From NCBI RefSeq assembly GCF_905171765.1, contig NC_053390.1, forward strand, positions 164,712,166 to 164,776,165: 64,000 nucleotides of DNA, written 5' to 3'. This stretch comes from Bufo bufo. Lineage: Eukaryota; Chordata; Amphibia; Anura; Bufonidae. Shown here one piece after another: positions 54,890 to 64,000 of the stretch. Below the pieces are notes generated by a model, which was given only the letters and a program-made list of their open reading frames with translations, was not told where the DNA came from and made no database searches. The translations under genes were made by a program, and so were the position numbers. Every line of letters begins with the position of its first letter. Position 1 is the stretch's first letter.

Positions 54890-57000
54890 ACCCCATCTAA
54901 GAAACTACACCCCTCAAGGTATTCAAAACTGATTTTGCATACGTTGTTAACCCTTTAGGTGTTGCACAAGAGTTATTGGCAAATAGGGAGGAAATTTGAG
55001 AATTTCATTTTTTTGTCTAATTTTTCATTTTAACCCATTTTTTCCACTAACAAACCAAGGGTTAACAGCCAAACAAGACTGTATCTTTATTGCCCTGACT
55101 CTGCCATTACAGAAACACCCAATATGTGGCCGTAAACTACTGTACGGCCACACAGCGGGGCGTAGAGTGAAAGGTGTGCCGTTTGGTTTTTGGAAGGCTG
55201 ATTTTTATGGACTGGTTTATTTACACCATGTCCCATTTGAAGCCCCCTGATGCACCCCTAGAGGAGAAACTCCCTAAAAGTGACCCCATCTAAGAAACTA
55301 CACCCCTCAAGGTATTCAAAACTGATTTTACATACGTCGTTAACCCTTTAGGTGTTGCACAAGAGTTATTGGCAAATGGCGATGAAATTTGAGAATTTCA
55401 TTTTTTTTGCCTAATTTTCCATTTTAACCCATTTTTTCCACTAACAAAGCAAGGGTTAACAGCCAAACAAGACTGTATCTTTATTGCCCTGACTCTGCTG
55501 TTTACAAAAACACCCCATATGTGGCCGTAAACTACTGTACGGGCACACAGCGGGGCGTTGAGTGAAAGGTGCGCCGTTTGGTTTTTGGAGGGCTGATTTT
55601 GCTGGACTGTTTTTTTGGCACCATGTCCCATTTGAAGCCCCCCTGATGCACCCCTAGATTATAAACTCCATAAAAGTGACCCCATCTAAGAAACTACACC
55701 CCTCAAGGTATTCAAAACTGATTTTACAAACTTTGTTAACCCTTTAGGTGTTGCACAAGATTTAATGGAAAATAGAGATACAATTTCAAAATTTCACTTT
55801 TTTGGCAGATTTTCCATTTTAATATTTTTTTTCCAGTTACAAAGCAAGGGTTAACAGCCAAACAAAACTCATTATTTATGGCCCTAATTCTGTAGTTTAC
55901 AGAAACACCCCATATGTGGTCGTAAACAGCTGTACGGGCACATGGCAGGGCGCAGAAGGAAAGGAACACCATATGGTTTTTGGAAGGCATATTTTGCTGG
56001 ACTGGTTTTTTTGACACCATGTCCCATTTGAAGCCCCCCTGATGCACCCCTAGAGTAGAAACTCCAAAAAAGTGACCCCATTTTAGAAACTACGGGATAG
56101 GGTGGCAGTTTTGTTGGTACTAGTTTAGGGTACATATGATTTTTGCTTGCTCTATATTACACTTTTTTTGCGGGCGAGGTAACAAGAAATAGCTTTTTTG
56201 GCACCGTTTTTTTTTTGTTATTTACAACATTCATCTGACAGGTTAGATCATGTGGTAATTTTATAGAGCAGGTTGTCACGGACGCGGAGATACCTAATAT
56301 GTATACAATTTTTTTTATTTATGTAAGTTTTACACAATGATTTCATTTTTAAACCAAAAAAATGTTTTAGTGTCTCCATAGTCTAAGAGCCATAGTTTTT
56401 TCAGTTTTTGGGCGATTATCTTAAGTAGGGTCTCATTTTTTGCGGGATGAGATGACGGTTTGATTGGCATCTATTTTGGGGTGCATATGACTTTTTGATT
56501 GCTTGCTATTACACTTTTTGTGACGTAAGATGACAAAAAATGGCTTTTTTTACACCGTTTTTATTTTTATTTTTTTACGGTGGTCATCTGAGGGGCAGAT
56601 CATGTGATATTTTTATAGAGCCGGGCGATACGGACGCGGCGATACCTAATATGTATACTTTTTTTTTATTATGTAAGTTTTACACAATGATTTCATTTTT
56701 GAAAACAAAAAAAATCATGTTTTAGTGTTTCCATAGTCTAAGAGCCATAGTTTTTTCAGTTTTTGGGCGATTATCTTGGGTAGGGTATGATTTTTGCGGG
56801 ATGAGATGACGGTTTGATTGTTACAATTTTGGCGTACATGCGACTTTTTTGATCACTTTTATTACCTTTTTTGGGAAGTAAGGTGGGCAAAATTTCAATT
56901 TCATCATAGTTTTTTATTTTTTATTTTTATGGTGTTCACCGTTCGGGTAAAGTAACATGACCGTTTTATAGATCAGGTCGTTACGGACGCGGCGATACCA
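54890..57000. repeat. Tandem units in the pB3 tail
   Basis: A first array has about 395-bp units starting 'CCCCATCTAAGAAACTACAC' near 54892, 55282 and 55680. A second array has about 360-bp units around 'GCGATACCTAATATGTATAC' near 56288 and 56640, with a weaker third near 56990. No gene. Corresponds in inverse to the tail of pB2. Confidence 0.8.
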
Positions 57001-57129
57001 AACATGTGTAGGGAATTTTATTTTTTTCATTTTTTATCAGTGATAAATGTGTTTTTTGATTTTTACTTTTTTTCACTTTTATTCACTTTTTTTTGACCCA
57101 GACCCACTTGGTTCTTGAAGATCCAGTGG

Positions 57130-57560
57130 GTCTGATGTCTGAATAATACAGTACAGTACAATATATATTGTTCTGTACTGTATTTTACTTACACTGAACA
57201 GATCTATGCCATTCAGCACAGATCTGTTCAGCACCATGGACAGCAGGACGCCTGAGAGGCGTCCTGTTGCCATGGGAACCTTCCCCGTCTGCTCAGTACT
57301 GCTCAGAACTTCGCAGACGGGGAAGGGTAAGGAGGGGATCTCTCGGGGGGCTCTCTGGGGGCTCTCTCCCTCCCCATCGGGGGGCTGCAAAGGCACAGCA
57401 GCCCCCCGATGGGAGAGGGAGGGAGCTCCCTGCGCTGTTAACCTTTTCCATACAGCGGTCCGTACGGACCGCTGTATGGAAAGGGTTAAACGGCTGACAT
57501 CGCATCGCAGATGTCAGCCGTTTATACCAGGGTGCCAGCAATATGCTGGCACCCTGGTAT
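57130..57560. repeat. Series of short hairpins in the pB3 leader
   Basis: Several separate inverted pairs: GTACAGTACAATATATATTGTTCTGTAC, AACAGATCTATGCC..GCACAGATCTGTT, GGACGCCTGAGAGGCGTCC, ACAGCGGTCCGTACGGACCGCTGT and GCCAGCAATATGCTGGC. The 5' leaders of pB1 and pB2 have related but fewer hairpins. Confidence 0.7.
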
Positions 57561-58030
57561 CCCCACTAGACACCAACGATTATACAAGGGGAGGCGGGCG
57601 GGGGATCCCGATCCCGCCTGCCGCACCGCCCGCCTCCCGCACCGCCCACAACCCTCCCCCTGCACCTCCCGCCACCATAAAAATCATTCGGGGGTGCAGG
57701 GGGGGGTAAATAAAACTTTTTTTTTGGCATATAAAGTTTCTGATCCCTGCGGTCAGGGACTGCGGGGACCAGAAACTTCAGAAATCGCAGCAAACCGCAG
57801 GTCTGAATTGACCTGCGGTTTGCCGCGATCGCCGACATGGGGGGGTCACGGGACCCCCCCGCGCATTTAGCCTAGGTGCCTGCTCAATGATTTGAGCAGG
57901 CACCGGGTTCCGATCACTGCCAGCCGCACGGCAGTGATCGAAAATACACAGGGCGTACATGTACGCCCTGTGTCCTTAAGTACCAGGGCACAAGGGCGTA
58001 CCTGTACGCCCTATGTCCTTAAGAGGTTAA

Positions 58031-58400
58031 AAGCACCCGTCCTGATAATCCATTTTGCCTCACACTGGAGGAGGGCTATGTGACGATCCGAACAATTAGT
58101 AGCTGGAAAAATCCTTTGTAGACCCGCAAATCGCAGGCATCGGACGTCACCATTATGCATATCCCATACACAGTTTATCAGGCGGGTACTACCCTTCCTT
58201 GTCTCCAATGAATACAAAATGTTAATACATTCTTTTGTGTAATGGACGGATGGTTTTCCCAATGTACTAAAACTTACAAGGGCAAAAGACCATATACACT
58301 ACAAAATCAGATGAACATGTAACCAGGTCCTTCATCCTATGGGTAAATGTGCATGAACTGACAATACCTGCATGAACCACACCTATAATTGCTAGTGAAA
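58031..58400 (-). pseudogene. Penelope-like GIY-YIG endonuclease region
   Basis: On the minus strand: CGSCRYCQF near 58375, then after a frame change SDFVVYMVFCPCK, YIGKTIRPLHKRMY (the YIG half of GIY-YIG; a stop precedes the Y), then HNGDVRCLRFAGLQRI and IALLQCEAKWIIRTGAF. The Penelope-like pattern 'C..C ... Y...CPCG..YiGkT.R....R..EH ... H......l.f.gi..i ... lL..E..WI' is clear. The reading ends exactly at the TTAA where pB3 inserted and resumes at 53710. The ancestral role was nicking target DNA. Confidence 0.75.
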
Positions 58401-58619
58401 AATGCAATGCAACAGCACTCTGCAAACCAAATAAAGTACCAAAAAGTATTCTAATGGTAATTCTACGCTTAAGTAAATTTAAGATTTTTGTACAAAATTA
58501 TTTGTGCCCGTCTGCCACACGTCAAGGCGATCTCTGTAAGACGGGAACCTAACACTAAATGCTACCTGTTATGTGCCATAACGACAGCATAAAATTCTGG
58601 CGGTGTGGGTTCCACATAC
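58401..58619 (-). other. Penelope-like element, degraded linker
   Basis: Lies between recognised RT and endonuclease regions once the hAT element is removed. Little protein similarity can be read; it is longer than expected, so more may be hidden here. Confidence 0.4.
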
Positions 58620-59019
58620 GGTACATGCAGGGCCGGCGCCACCGGCACTCTGGAATCCGAATCCCAAGCAGTAGCACCCGGCCGCCGCCTGCGCCCCGCC
58701 CCCTACTTGTGATCCATCTGACATCATCTCCTTGACTCCCTTCTGTTCCTGTACTTGCCGGCCGGATGCTGAAAGACAGGCTAAAATCGAGCACCAAATC
58801 TCCAACACTAGAGGCTGGTGGGAACACAGGCTGACATGGAGGTAAGTATAAAAGTGTTTTTTTTTTTAAATACCGGACTGTTACTTTACTGCCACGGGGG
58901 AGGGGGGCTATTGGCGCCATGATACTGGCACATGGAGGGGGGAGGAGAGAGGCACTTGATACTGGCACATTAGGGGGCAGGGGGAGAGGATGGCACTATG
59001 ATATTAGCACATGGGGGGC

Positions 59020-59125
59020 AAGAAATGGACATGAATCATGAGGGGCAGAAATGTGAATGATGGGGGGGGCAAGAAATGGACATGAATCATGAGGGGCAGA
59101 AATGTGAAATGATGGGGGGGGGGGG
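59020..59125. repeat. Tandem repeat in the hAT element, about two 53-bp units
   Basis: AAGAAATGGACATGAATCAT followed by GAGGGGCAGAAATGTGAA recurs, separated by G runs of different length. Confidence 0.85.
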
Positions 59126-59747
59126 CGGAAGTGCCAAAATGTATATTCGCTTGTGTTGACAAAAATCCTTGCACCGGCCCTGACTTCAGGCGCGCAATCC
59201 CGCGAGACCAGTGACCTCCAGAGGTGGGTCTCGCGGGATCATGCGCCGAAGACACATGATCTTGGCGAGAGCCAAGGCAATGTGGACCTGGAGCACAGCG
59301 AGGAGCAGAACCTGGTGAGCACCCCTGGCAACCGCACTCTGACAATCTGCACTAGGGTGTCAGAGGCTGCGGGACAGTGACTGGCAGCAGGGTGGCACAC
59401 ACTTGTGTACAGGGGCTGCTTGACTAGGGGCCATATATTCTGACTGGCACAGGGTGCCCAGCAGTAGCACATGGAGCCTAATAGGTGGCACAGACTGTCT
59501 AAAGGGCTATGAATGGTACAGGGTGCAGGACAGTGCCAGACTGGCAGAGGGCACAAGGCAGCATAGTGTTTTATGTTGCCCTGGTGGCACAGGATTTCAG
59601 ACAGTGGCTGAATGGCGCCTGGCGGTGAATAGGTGGCACTGCTCGTGTTTGGTGTGCCAACCTGCTGAACAGCGCAGAGTGATTGGCATCACTGGGATGG
59701 TACTAGGTGGCAGACAATGGCTGGATATTATATATACACACATGACC

Positions 59748-59842
59748 TTAGACTGGCACAGGGTACGCGACCATAGTCAGACTGGCACAGGGTACGCGAC
59801 CATAGTCAGACTTGCACAGGGTACATGACCATAGTTAAATGT
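59748..59842. repeat. Minisatellite, about 31-bp unit, three copies
   Basis: GACTGGCACAGGGTACGCGA plus CCATAGTCA, three times, the last diverged. Confidence 0.85.
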
Positions 59843-60054
59843 TGCATGCAATAGGTGGCTGAAAAAGGGGCGGGTAAAAGGGTGTGGTCAATGGGCGGAG
59901 TCAAGGGGACGGCAAAATTAGCTTTTGCCTAGGGTGGCAAAAATCCTTGCACCAGCCCTGGGTACATGCTGGGCCCACCTTTATTTTTGTCATTGCCAGT
60001 GGGAATAAAACCTCTCAACCAATTGCCTTCCTTTTGACCCTAATTCATCCCTAA

Positions 60055-60227
60055 GGGCTCATGCACACGAATGTATTTTCTTACATTACGGACAAGGATA
60101 AGACTGTTCTATCAGGGGCCAGCTGTTCCGTTCCGCAAAATACGGAATGCACACAGACGTCATCCGTATTTTTTGCGGATCCGTTTTTTGAGGACCGCAA
60201 AATACATACGGTCGTGTGCATGAGGCC
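60055..60227. mobile_element. Short Harbinger-like MITE in the Penelope-like element
   Basis: TAA at 60052-60054 and TTA at 60228-60230; ends GGGCTCATGCACACGAATG and CGGTCGTGTGCATGAGGCC. Without it the flanking codons read like the Penelope 'RRS..NLR' block. Confidence 0.85.
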
Positions 60228-60230
60228 TTA

Positions 60231-60500
60231 GACCTATGTGACAATAGGAGGTATTTTTGCATGTGTTGCAAGTTCACTATCCCCTTCGATAATATACCAA
60301 TTTTTGTAAAATCGCTCGTTTAATACAGTCATAGGGCTATATTTAAATGAAACGATAAATCCCTCCTGCTTTTTTTTTTTTTTCAATCTACTTGTTAACA
60401 GGTGTTTCCTATGCCATTTAACCGCTCTAGAAAAGTCATCAGAAATCCCCATTTCGATATAGCCTATGGCGCGTAATCTCTCTGCCATGACTCCCTGCAT
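60231..60500 (-). pseudogene. Penelope-like reverse transcriptase C-terminal region
   Basis: The minus-strand frame from about 60500 reads AERLRAIGYIEMGISDDFSRA, then HLLTSRLKKKKKQEGFI, YSPMTVLNERFYKNWYIIEG and ATHAKIPPIVT. The spacing of 'RGYp...i..A', 'fi..Ys.....i...i.k.W.ii..D', and 'P.i.yRRs.nLrd.Lv' is that of the region after the RT palm in Penelope-like proteins. The upstream catalytic palm is missing (5' truncation at about 60500). Confidence 0.65.
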
Positions 60501-60638
60501 CGTGCATTTTTCTTCAATTACATTAATCGGGTGACTGGTGTAAATTTTTAATTATATGCAGTTCCAAAAGTATTCAGATCCGGGTGCTGGTTTGAAAAAT
60601 GTAGAATTTTTTTTTTTTTCGTGGGACAACCCCATTAA

Positions 60639-61423
60639 TATTAAAGTAAAAATATATTTCAGCATATTTTGTAAGTATAGCCAGTTCATTTTAGAATATA
60701 ACCCTCAGTTTACTTGATCCTCCACCAAAATTGAAAGACACACCAGAGGGTCGCGCTAGCCACATACTGATTACCTCGGTCCTCTCTAAAACATCGCTTT
60801 CTAGATGTCAAACGCTATTTGTCATTACAGGGCTTGGATTTAGGTGGGCATGCTATTGTCTTCTGTTACTGAAAATTAACCCCCACCTCCTGCAGCGAAA
60901 GTTATCTCCTCATCTGCAGGGACATGGGGGAGGAGGTGAAGGCACAAGAACTTTCACCTTTCTGGCAGTCACTGGAAGGAATTTTATGCATGTGGCCATT
61001 CCTCACATGGACTATTACGTCTGTTCCCCTGTGACATCATCCCACTTCCCGCTGTTATTGAAGCAGACCACAATAGTCAATGATAAAGCAGATCCTCATT
61101 ACATTTTCAGTTACACAATTTCCCTTTAATAACACAATTGCACATAGGGGTTGTCATCGACTATATACAGTGCAAATGTTCCTGTCGCTTCCATTTCAGA
61201 GCGTGTGAGGTGTAAGCACAGCCCCCTGAAGTTACAGATATTGGCCTGCAAATAATTACTAAAAAACAACCAAATTTTCCCCTGGCCCTGTTCCCCTGGC
61301 ATTGCTTAGTTCAATCAGGATTCCGTTGCCACTGATGGACAGAATACCCATCGAGCTCTGAGGATGATAGGAGGGCAGAGAACTGCATCTTCACCTTGCC
61401 AGGGCCGGTTAAATATCAAACAT
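60639..61423. other. Unassigned DNA
   Basis: No repeat partner noticed. An open + strand frame of 132 codons (60731-61129) has no recognisable domain. Confidence 0.3.
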
Positions 61424-61426
61424 TTA

Positions 61427-61690
61427 GGCCTCACGTACACAAACGTATTTTCTTTCCGCGTCCGTTCCGTTTTTTTTGCGGACCGTATGCGGAACCATTA
61501 ATTTTAATGGGTGCGCAAAAAAAACTGAAGTTACTCCATATGCATTCCGTTTCCATATCTCCATATTTCCATTCCGCAAAAAAATAGAACATGTCCTATT
61601 ATTGTCCGCATTACGGACAAGGATAGTACTGTTCTATTAGGAGCCAGCTGTTCCGTTCCGCAAAATACATACAGTTGTGTGCATGAGGCC
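61427..61690. mobile_element. Harbinger-like MITE
   Basis: TTA at 61424-61426 and 61691-61693; ends GGCCTCACGTACACAAACG and GTTGTGTGCATGAGGCC. Confidence 0.8.
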
Positions 61691-61767
61691 TTACGTAGCT
61701 ACACCAATGCCTCTGCCCTGTGCCGCTCACTGCACTGATTGCGCATTCACTTTATAAATCAACTTAA

Positions 61768-62389
61768 AGAAGTATTCCCGCTACAAAAAACGGATGGGGT
61801 TAACCATTAGATTGGTGGAGGTCTTATCGCTGGGTCCCCAACTGACCATAAGGGTCCATTCACATGTCCGTAAAATCGGTCCGCATCCGTTCCACAATTT
61901 AGCGGAACAGGTGCAGACCTATTCATTTTCAATAGGGCCGGAATGTGCTGTCCGCATTTGCAGATCCGCACCCGTGCTTCCGTTTCAGCAAAAAAATAGA
62001 ACATGTCCTATTCTTGTCCGCAATTGTGGACAAGATTAGGCATTCCAGAATTTGCGGATCCGCAGAAAACTTGCGGACGTGTAAATGGACCATTAGAATG
62101 TGAGCCTCAAACTCCCTGAAATGGATGGAGCGGCTGGTAGAAATGCGCACTGCTGGTCCATTCATTTCTATGGGTACAGCGTTCGGCTATCTCAGGCACT
62201 CCCATAGAAATGAATGGAGCAGAACCACGCATTTCTACCAGTCACCCCTTCTATTTCAGGGGAGCTCCACAGGGTTTGGGGCCCCGTTCTCATGATCGCT
62301 GGGGGTCCCAGAGGTAGCACCCCCACCTATCTCATAGTTATTCCCTATCCTGTGGATGGAGGATAACTTTTTGTAACCGGAATACCCCT
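61768..62389. mobile_element. T2-type MITE, interrupted by a MITE
   Basis: TTAA at 61764-61767 and 62390-62393; left end AGAAGTATTCCCGCTACAAA, right end TTGTAACCGGAATACCCCT. A palindrome (CCATTCATTTCTATGGGTAC facing CCCATAGAAATGAATGG) lies at 62158-62220. Confidence 0.75.
61852..62092. mobile_element. Harbinger-like MITE inside the T2 element
   Basis: TAA at 61849-61851 and TTA at 62093-62095; ends GGGTCCATTCACATGTCCG and CGGACGTGTAAATGGACC. Confidence 0.8.
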
Positions 62390-62557
62390 TTAAACTTCTC
62401 ACTGTCTTCTTCCAAGCTCTCCATAGTGCTGCAGCTTCCTACATCTCTTCCGAATCTCTGTCTACCACTGTACCTTTGCACTATATTCTTGCAAATATCT
62501 CTAAAGGCCCCCCCGTACCCATCAATGTATTGTCGGCGAGTTCGGCCGACAGTCTAA

Positions 62558-62937
62558 AGCTACTTTCACACTTGCGGCAGCAGGGTCCGGCAGCCTGAAC
62601 AGTCTGCCGAATCCGTGCTAATGCTAGCCCACCATGCCGGCGGACGTCTGCTCCTGCCCTATTCACAATAATAGGGGCGGTCCGGAGGTCCGGCTGCAGC
62701 ACGGCAAACATGCCGAGAGGTGGCCAGACAAAAACTACAGCATGCTGCGGTTTCTGTCCTGCCACCTCTCGGCTTGTTTGCGGGGTTGCGGCTGGACCTC
62801 TGGCCCGCCCCTATTATTGTGAATGGGGCCGGAGAAGACGTCCGCCGGCACGGTGGGCTAGCATTAGTACGGATCCGGCTGACTGTTCCCCCTGGAACAG
62901 GCTGCCGGATCCTGCTGCCGCAAGTGTGAAAGTAGCC
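62558..62937. mobile_element. Harbinger-like MITE, strongly palindromic
   Basis: TAA at 62555-62557 and 62938-62940; ends AGCTACTTTCACACTTGCGG and CCGCAAGTGTGAAAGTAGCC. Arms pair through the GGACGTCTGCTCC / GGAGAAGACGTCC blocks; the open frames on both strands are mirror images. Confidence 0.85.
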
Positions 62938-62942
62938 TAATG

Positions 62943-63030
62943 CAGGGATACCCAACCTGCAGCCCTCCAGCTGTTGTGAAATGACAACTCCCACCATGCC
63001 CTGCTGTAGGCTGTCTGGGCATGCTCCATT
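62943..63030. mobile_element. Half of a hAT-type MITE
   Basis: CAGGGATACCCAACCTGC and ATGACAACTCCCACCATGCC match the left half of the hAT MITE at 25978-26124; the right half is missing. Confidence 0.6.
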
Positions 63031-64000
63031 CTTCCCCCAGAAGTCTCTGGCAGCGGCTTTGTCCCTTTACTTACTGTATACACATACAGGTTCGGCTGTA
63101 TGGGGGTGTTGTGAGGGTGTCAGGAGAGACGGCAGTCAGCATCAACTATTAAATGTGTATGGCCCCTTTAATTCCCAACATCCACAGTTTTAAGTTGTCA
63201 CATTCCCTAATTTTTCTTTTTACACCCCCCCCCCCCCAATACATTATTCATCACAACCCTTCATTCAATAGACTCCCCCCTCTCCATGTACCCGAATATA
63301 CTTTACATATGTACATACACACTTACCAACTGGGAGACTGCTCACATATATGTACCACCTAGCGGTAGGATGTCCGGACCACTGCAAAACATGCACTTTT
63401 ATCTTGGGTCATCCCGCCTTCCTAATAGATTGTAAGCTCTTGTGAACAGACCCCTACTCTACATGTTTATCAGGTGGCTTCCATGTAAAGCTGATTGTGT
63501 TCGTTCTGATTTACAAAGTGATGTAGAATATATTCCTGCCATGTAAAGATTATTATTAGACGCACAATCATGAAGCTACCACACGGACGTAACCGCTTTC
63601 AGCCTTTGTCACACTGTGTTACGGATTTAATTACCTTCTGATAAGAGTGGGTGGAGGGATCCTAGTTGCTGTTGATGGAAAGTCCCAGGTGGGACACACA
63701 ATGCTGGTCTCATCTGTAAAAACCCTGGAGAAATTACTAATCTAGTTTAGCGCTGTGAAGGTAATTCCTAAGACTAGTTAATTTATGACTGGATTTGTGG
63801 AGGCCTTTGTTCCAGGCAAGGCACAAGTCGGTGGCAGCTTTCTAAAGCTGCAGAATCGGAATACATTACCGCACAAGCCGCTCTCAGGATCCACATTTCC
63901 ATACAAATACACACTTTTTTGGAGCCTTAACCCTTTGATTAAAATATATTCATTCTGAACAACAATATCTTATAACTTTTTCCACATTTCTAAACCACCA
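63031..64000. other. Mostly unassigned DNA at the right edge
   Basis: Contains a C-rich tract (about 63224-63237) and, at 63430-63550, TTGTAAGCTCTTGTGAACAG, which recalls the 3' UTR of L2/CR1 LINEs (compare 34918-34950) but is too short to assign. No coding region recognised. Confidence 0.3.

Larger units (their letters stand above)
54393..58026 (-). mobile_element. piggyBac-like element, copy 3 (pB3), without transposase
   Basis: TTAA at 54389-54392 and 58027-58030; ends CCCCTTAAGGACACAGCC and, inverse, CCTCTTAAGGACATAGGG. It contains the same tail blocks as pB2 at its left and the same leader (TAAACCGCAGG-type block, 57770-57835) at its right, with no transposase domain between. It is therefore a deletion derivative that needs a transposase in trans. 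It interrupts the Penelope-like coding region. Confidence 0.85.
58628..59960. mobile_element. hAT-type non-autonomous element with 8-bp target duplication
   Basis: GGTACATG at 58620-58627 and 59961-59968. Left end CAGGGCCGGCGCCACC and right end CCTTGCACCAGCCCTG are inverse. The right-end motif AAAAATCCTTGCACC also occurs internally at about 59160-59180, followed by GGCCCTG, so an older end or nested relative is included. No transposase is recognised. Confidence 0.8.
47156..60541 (-). mobile_element. Penelope-like retroelement expanded by five insertions
   Basis: The sequence AAATTTTTAATTAT occurs at 47142-47155 and 60542-60555, as a 14-bp target duplication. Minus-strand element sequence is in segments 60541-60231, 60051-59969, 58619-58031, 53710-53529 and 47493-47156. 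They encode, in order, an RT C-terminal region, a linker with CGSCRYC, and a GIY-YIG endonuclease region, then a 3' UTR. The 5' edge (60496-60530) carries an inverted copy of 3'-UTR sequence at 47280-47350 (TGCATCGTGCATTTTTCTTCA), the inverted partial terminal repeat typical of Penelope-like elements. Frameshifts show it was already or became inactive. Confidence 0.8.
45234..60634 (-). mobile_element. T2-type MITE family R, copy 3, expanded to 15.4 kb by insertions
   Basis: TTAA at 45230-45233 and 60635-60638. Its own sequence survives in three pieces, minus orientation relative to 20022-20400: 45234-45282 (AGGCATTATCCCATGATTAATG), 46880-47155 (AACCAGCCCTGTAC, CAGCAGGTGGC) and 60556-60634 (CAAAAGTATTCAGATCC, GGTGCTGGTTTG, GTGGGACAACCCC). 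The pieces are in the right order and together give roughly 0.4 kb, the size of copy 2. Two insertions separate them: a TA-flanked element (45283-46877) and a Penelope-like element (47156-60541). Confidence 0.8.

Noticed and set aside
57206..57709. 167-codon + strand frame
   Set aside because: GC-rich leader of pB3 with several hairpins; no recognisable domain and the frame crosses hairpin arms.
58555..58968. 137-codon minus-strand frame
   Set aside because: Spans the edge of a hAT element and Penelope remnants; it crosses the 8-bp duplication, so it is a chance fusion.
63153..63362. 69-codon frame
   Set aside because: Runs through a poly-C tract and has no recognisable feature.
1..64000. 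Search for a novel multi-gene system (defence, biosynthetic or toxin-antitoxin cluster)
   Set aside because: All legible coding regions belong to known transposable-element classes, and no co-oriented set of unknown genes exists in the window.

Overview
This window is nuclear DNA from a vertebrate, most likely a frog or toad. It is made almost entirely of transposable elements and their remains. The case for an amphibian rests on the repeat types: DIRS tyrosine-recombinase retrotransposons, Penelope-like elements, L1 and L2 LINEs, TTAA-flanked T2-type MITEs (end consensus TTAAAGGRR, a group described from Xenopus), many PIF/Harbinger-like MITEs flanked by TTA or TAA, hAT MITEs with 8-bp duplications, and four piggyBac-like elements with long repetitive tails. 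I found no convincing single-copy host gene, tRNA, rRNA or CRISPR array. The species cannot be named from this sequence.

Layout. 1-5.5 kb: decayed DIRS element on the + strand (gag-like zinc knuckle, reverse transcriptase, RNase H, tyrosine recombinase, SGNH-hydrolase-like ORF) with a duplicated terminal segment. 6.3-9.2 kb: L1-like LINE broken by a T2 fragment and a DIRS-like fragment. 9.5-13.4 kb: piggyBac copy 1 (pB1), holding a MITE that itself holds an LTR-like insertion. 13.5-14.2 kb: MITE with a large internal palindrome. 14.5-18.6 kb: piggyBac copy 2 (pB2), internally deleted, with a 627-bp palindromic T2 MITE in its end. 18.8-30.3 kb: dense MITEs, some abutting and sharing a target site, plus a Penelope-like insertion. 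30.3-36.4 kb: a T2 MITE apparently split by an L2 LINE, a MITE and LTR-like sequence. 36.8-37.6 kb: three MITEs head to tail. 37.8-40.9 kb: a T2 MITE (called family R here) holding a second T2 MITE, which holds an apparently intact Tc1-like DD37E transposon. 41-45 kb: MITEs separated by unassigned DNA. 45.2-60.6 kb: one R copy opened by two independent insertions, the larger a Penelope-like element that itself received five DNA transposons, including the nearly complete piggyBac copy 4 (pB4). 60.6-64 kb: more MITEs and unassigned sequence.

How the parts relate. Nothing here looks like a cooperating gene system; the organisation is insertion inside insertion. The best-supported reconstruction is 45,234-60,634. 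A T2 MITE of roughly 0.4-0.45 kb was interrupted by a TA-flanked TIR element and by a Penelope-like element with a 14-bp duplication. The Penelope-like element was then hit at TTAA (three times), at an 8-bp hAT site and at a TTA/TAA Harbinger-type site. Removing each insertion restores either the host-repeat sequence or Penelope-type coding similarity across the gaps.

The only uninterrupted element-encoded protein is the Tc1-like transposase (338 aa). The pB4 transposase keeps all three catalytic aspartates but appears disrupted in its N-terminal linker. Family assignments are from my own motif recognition; no database search was run.
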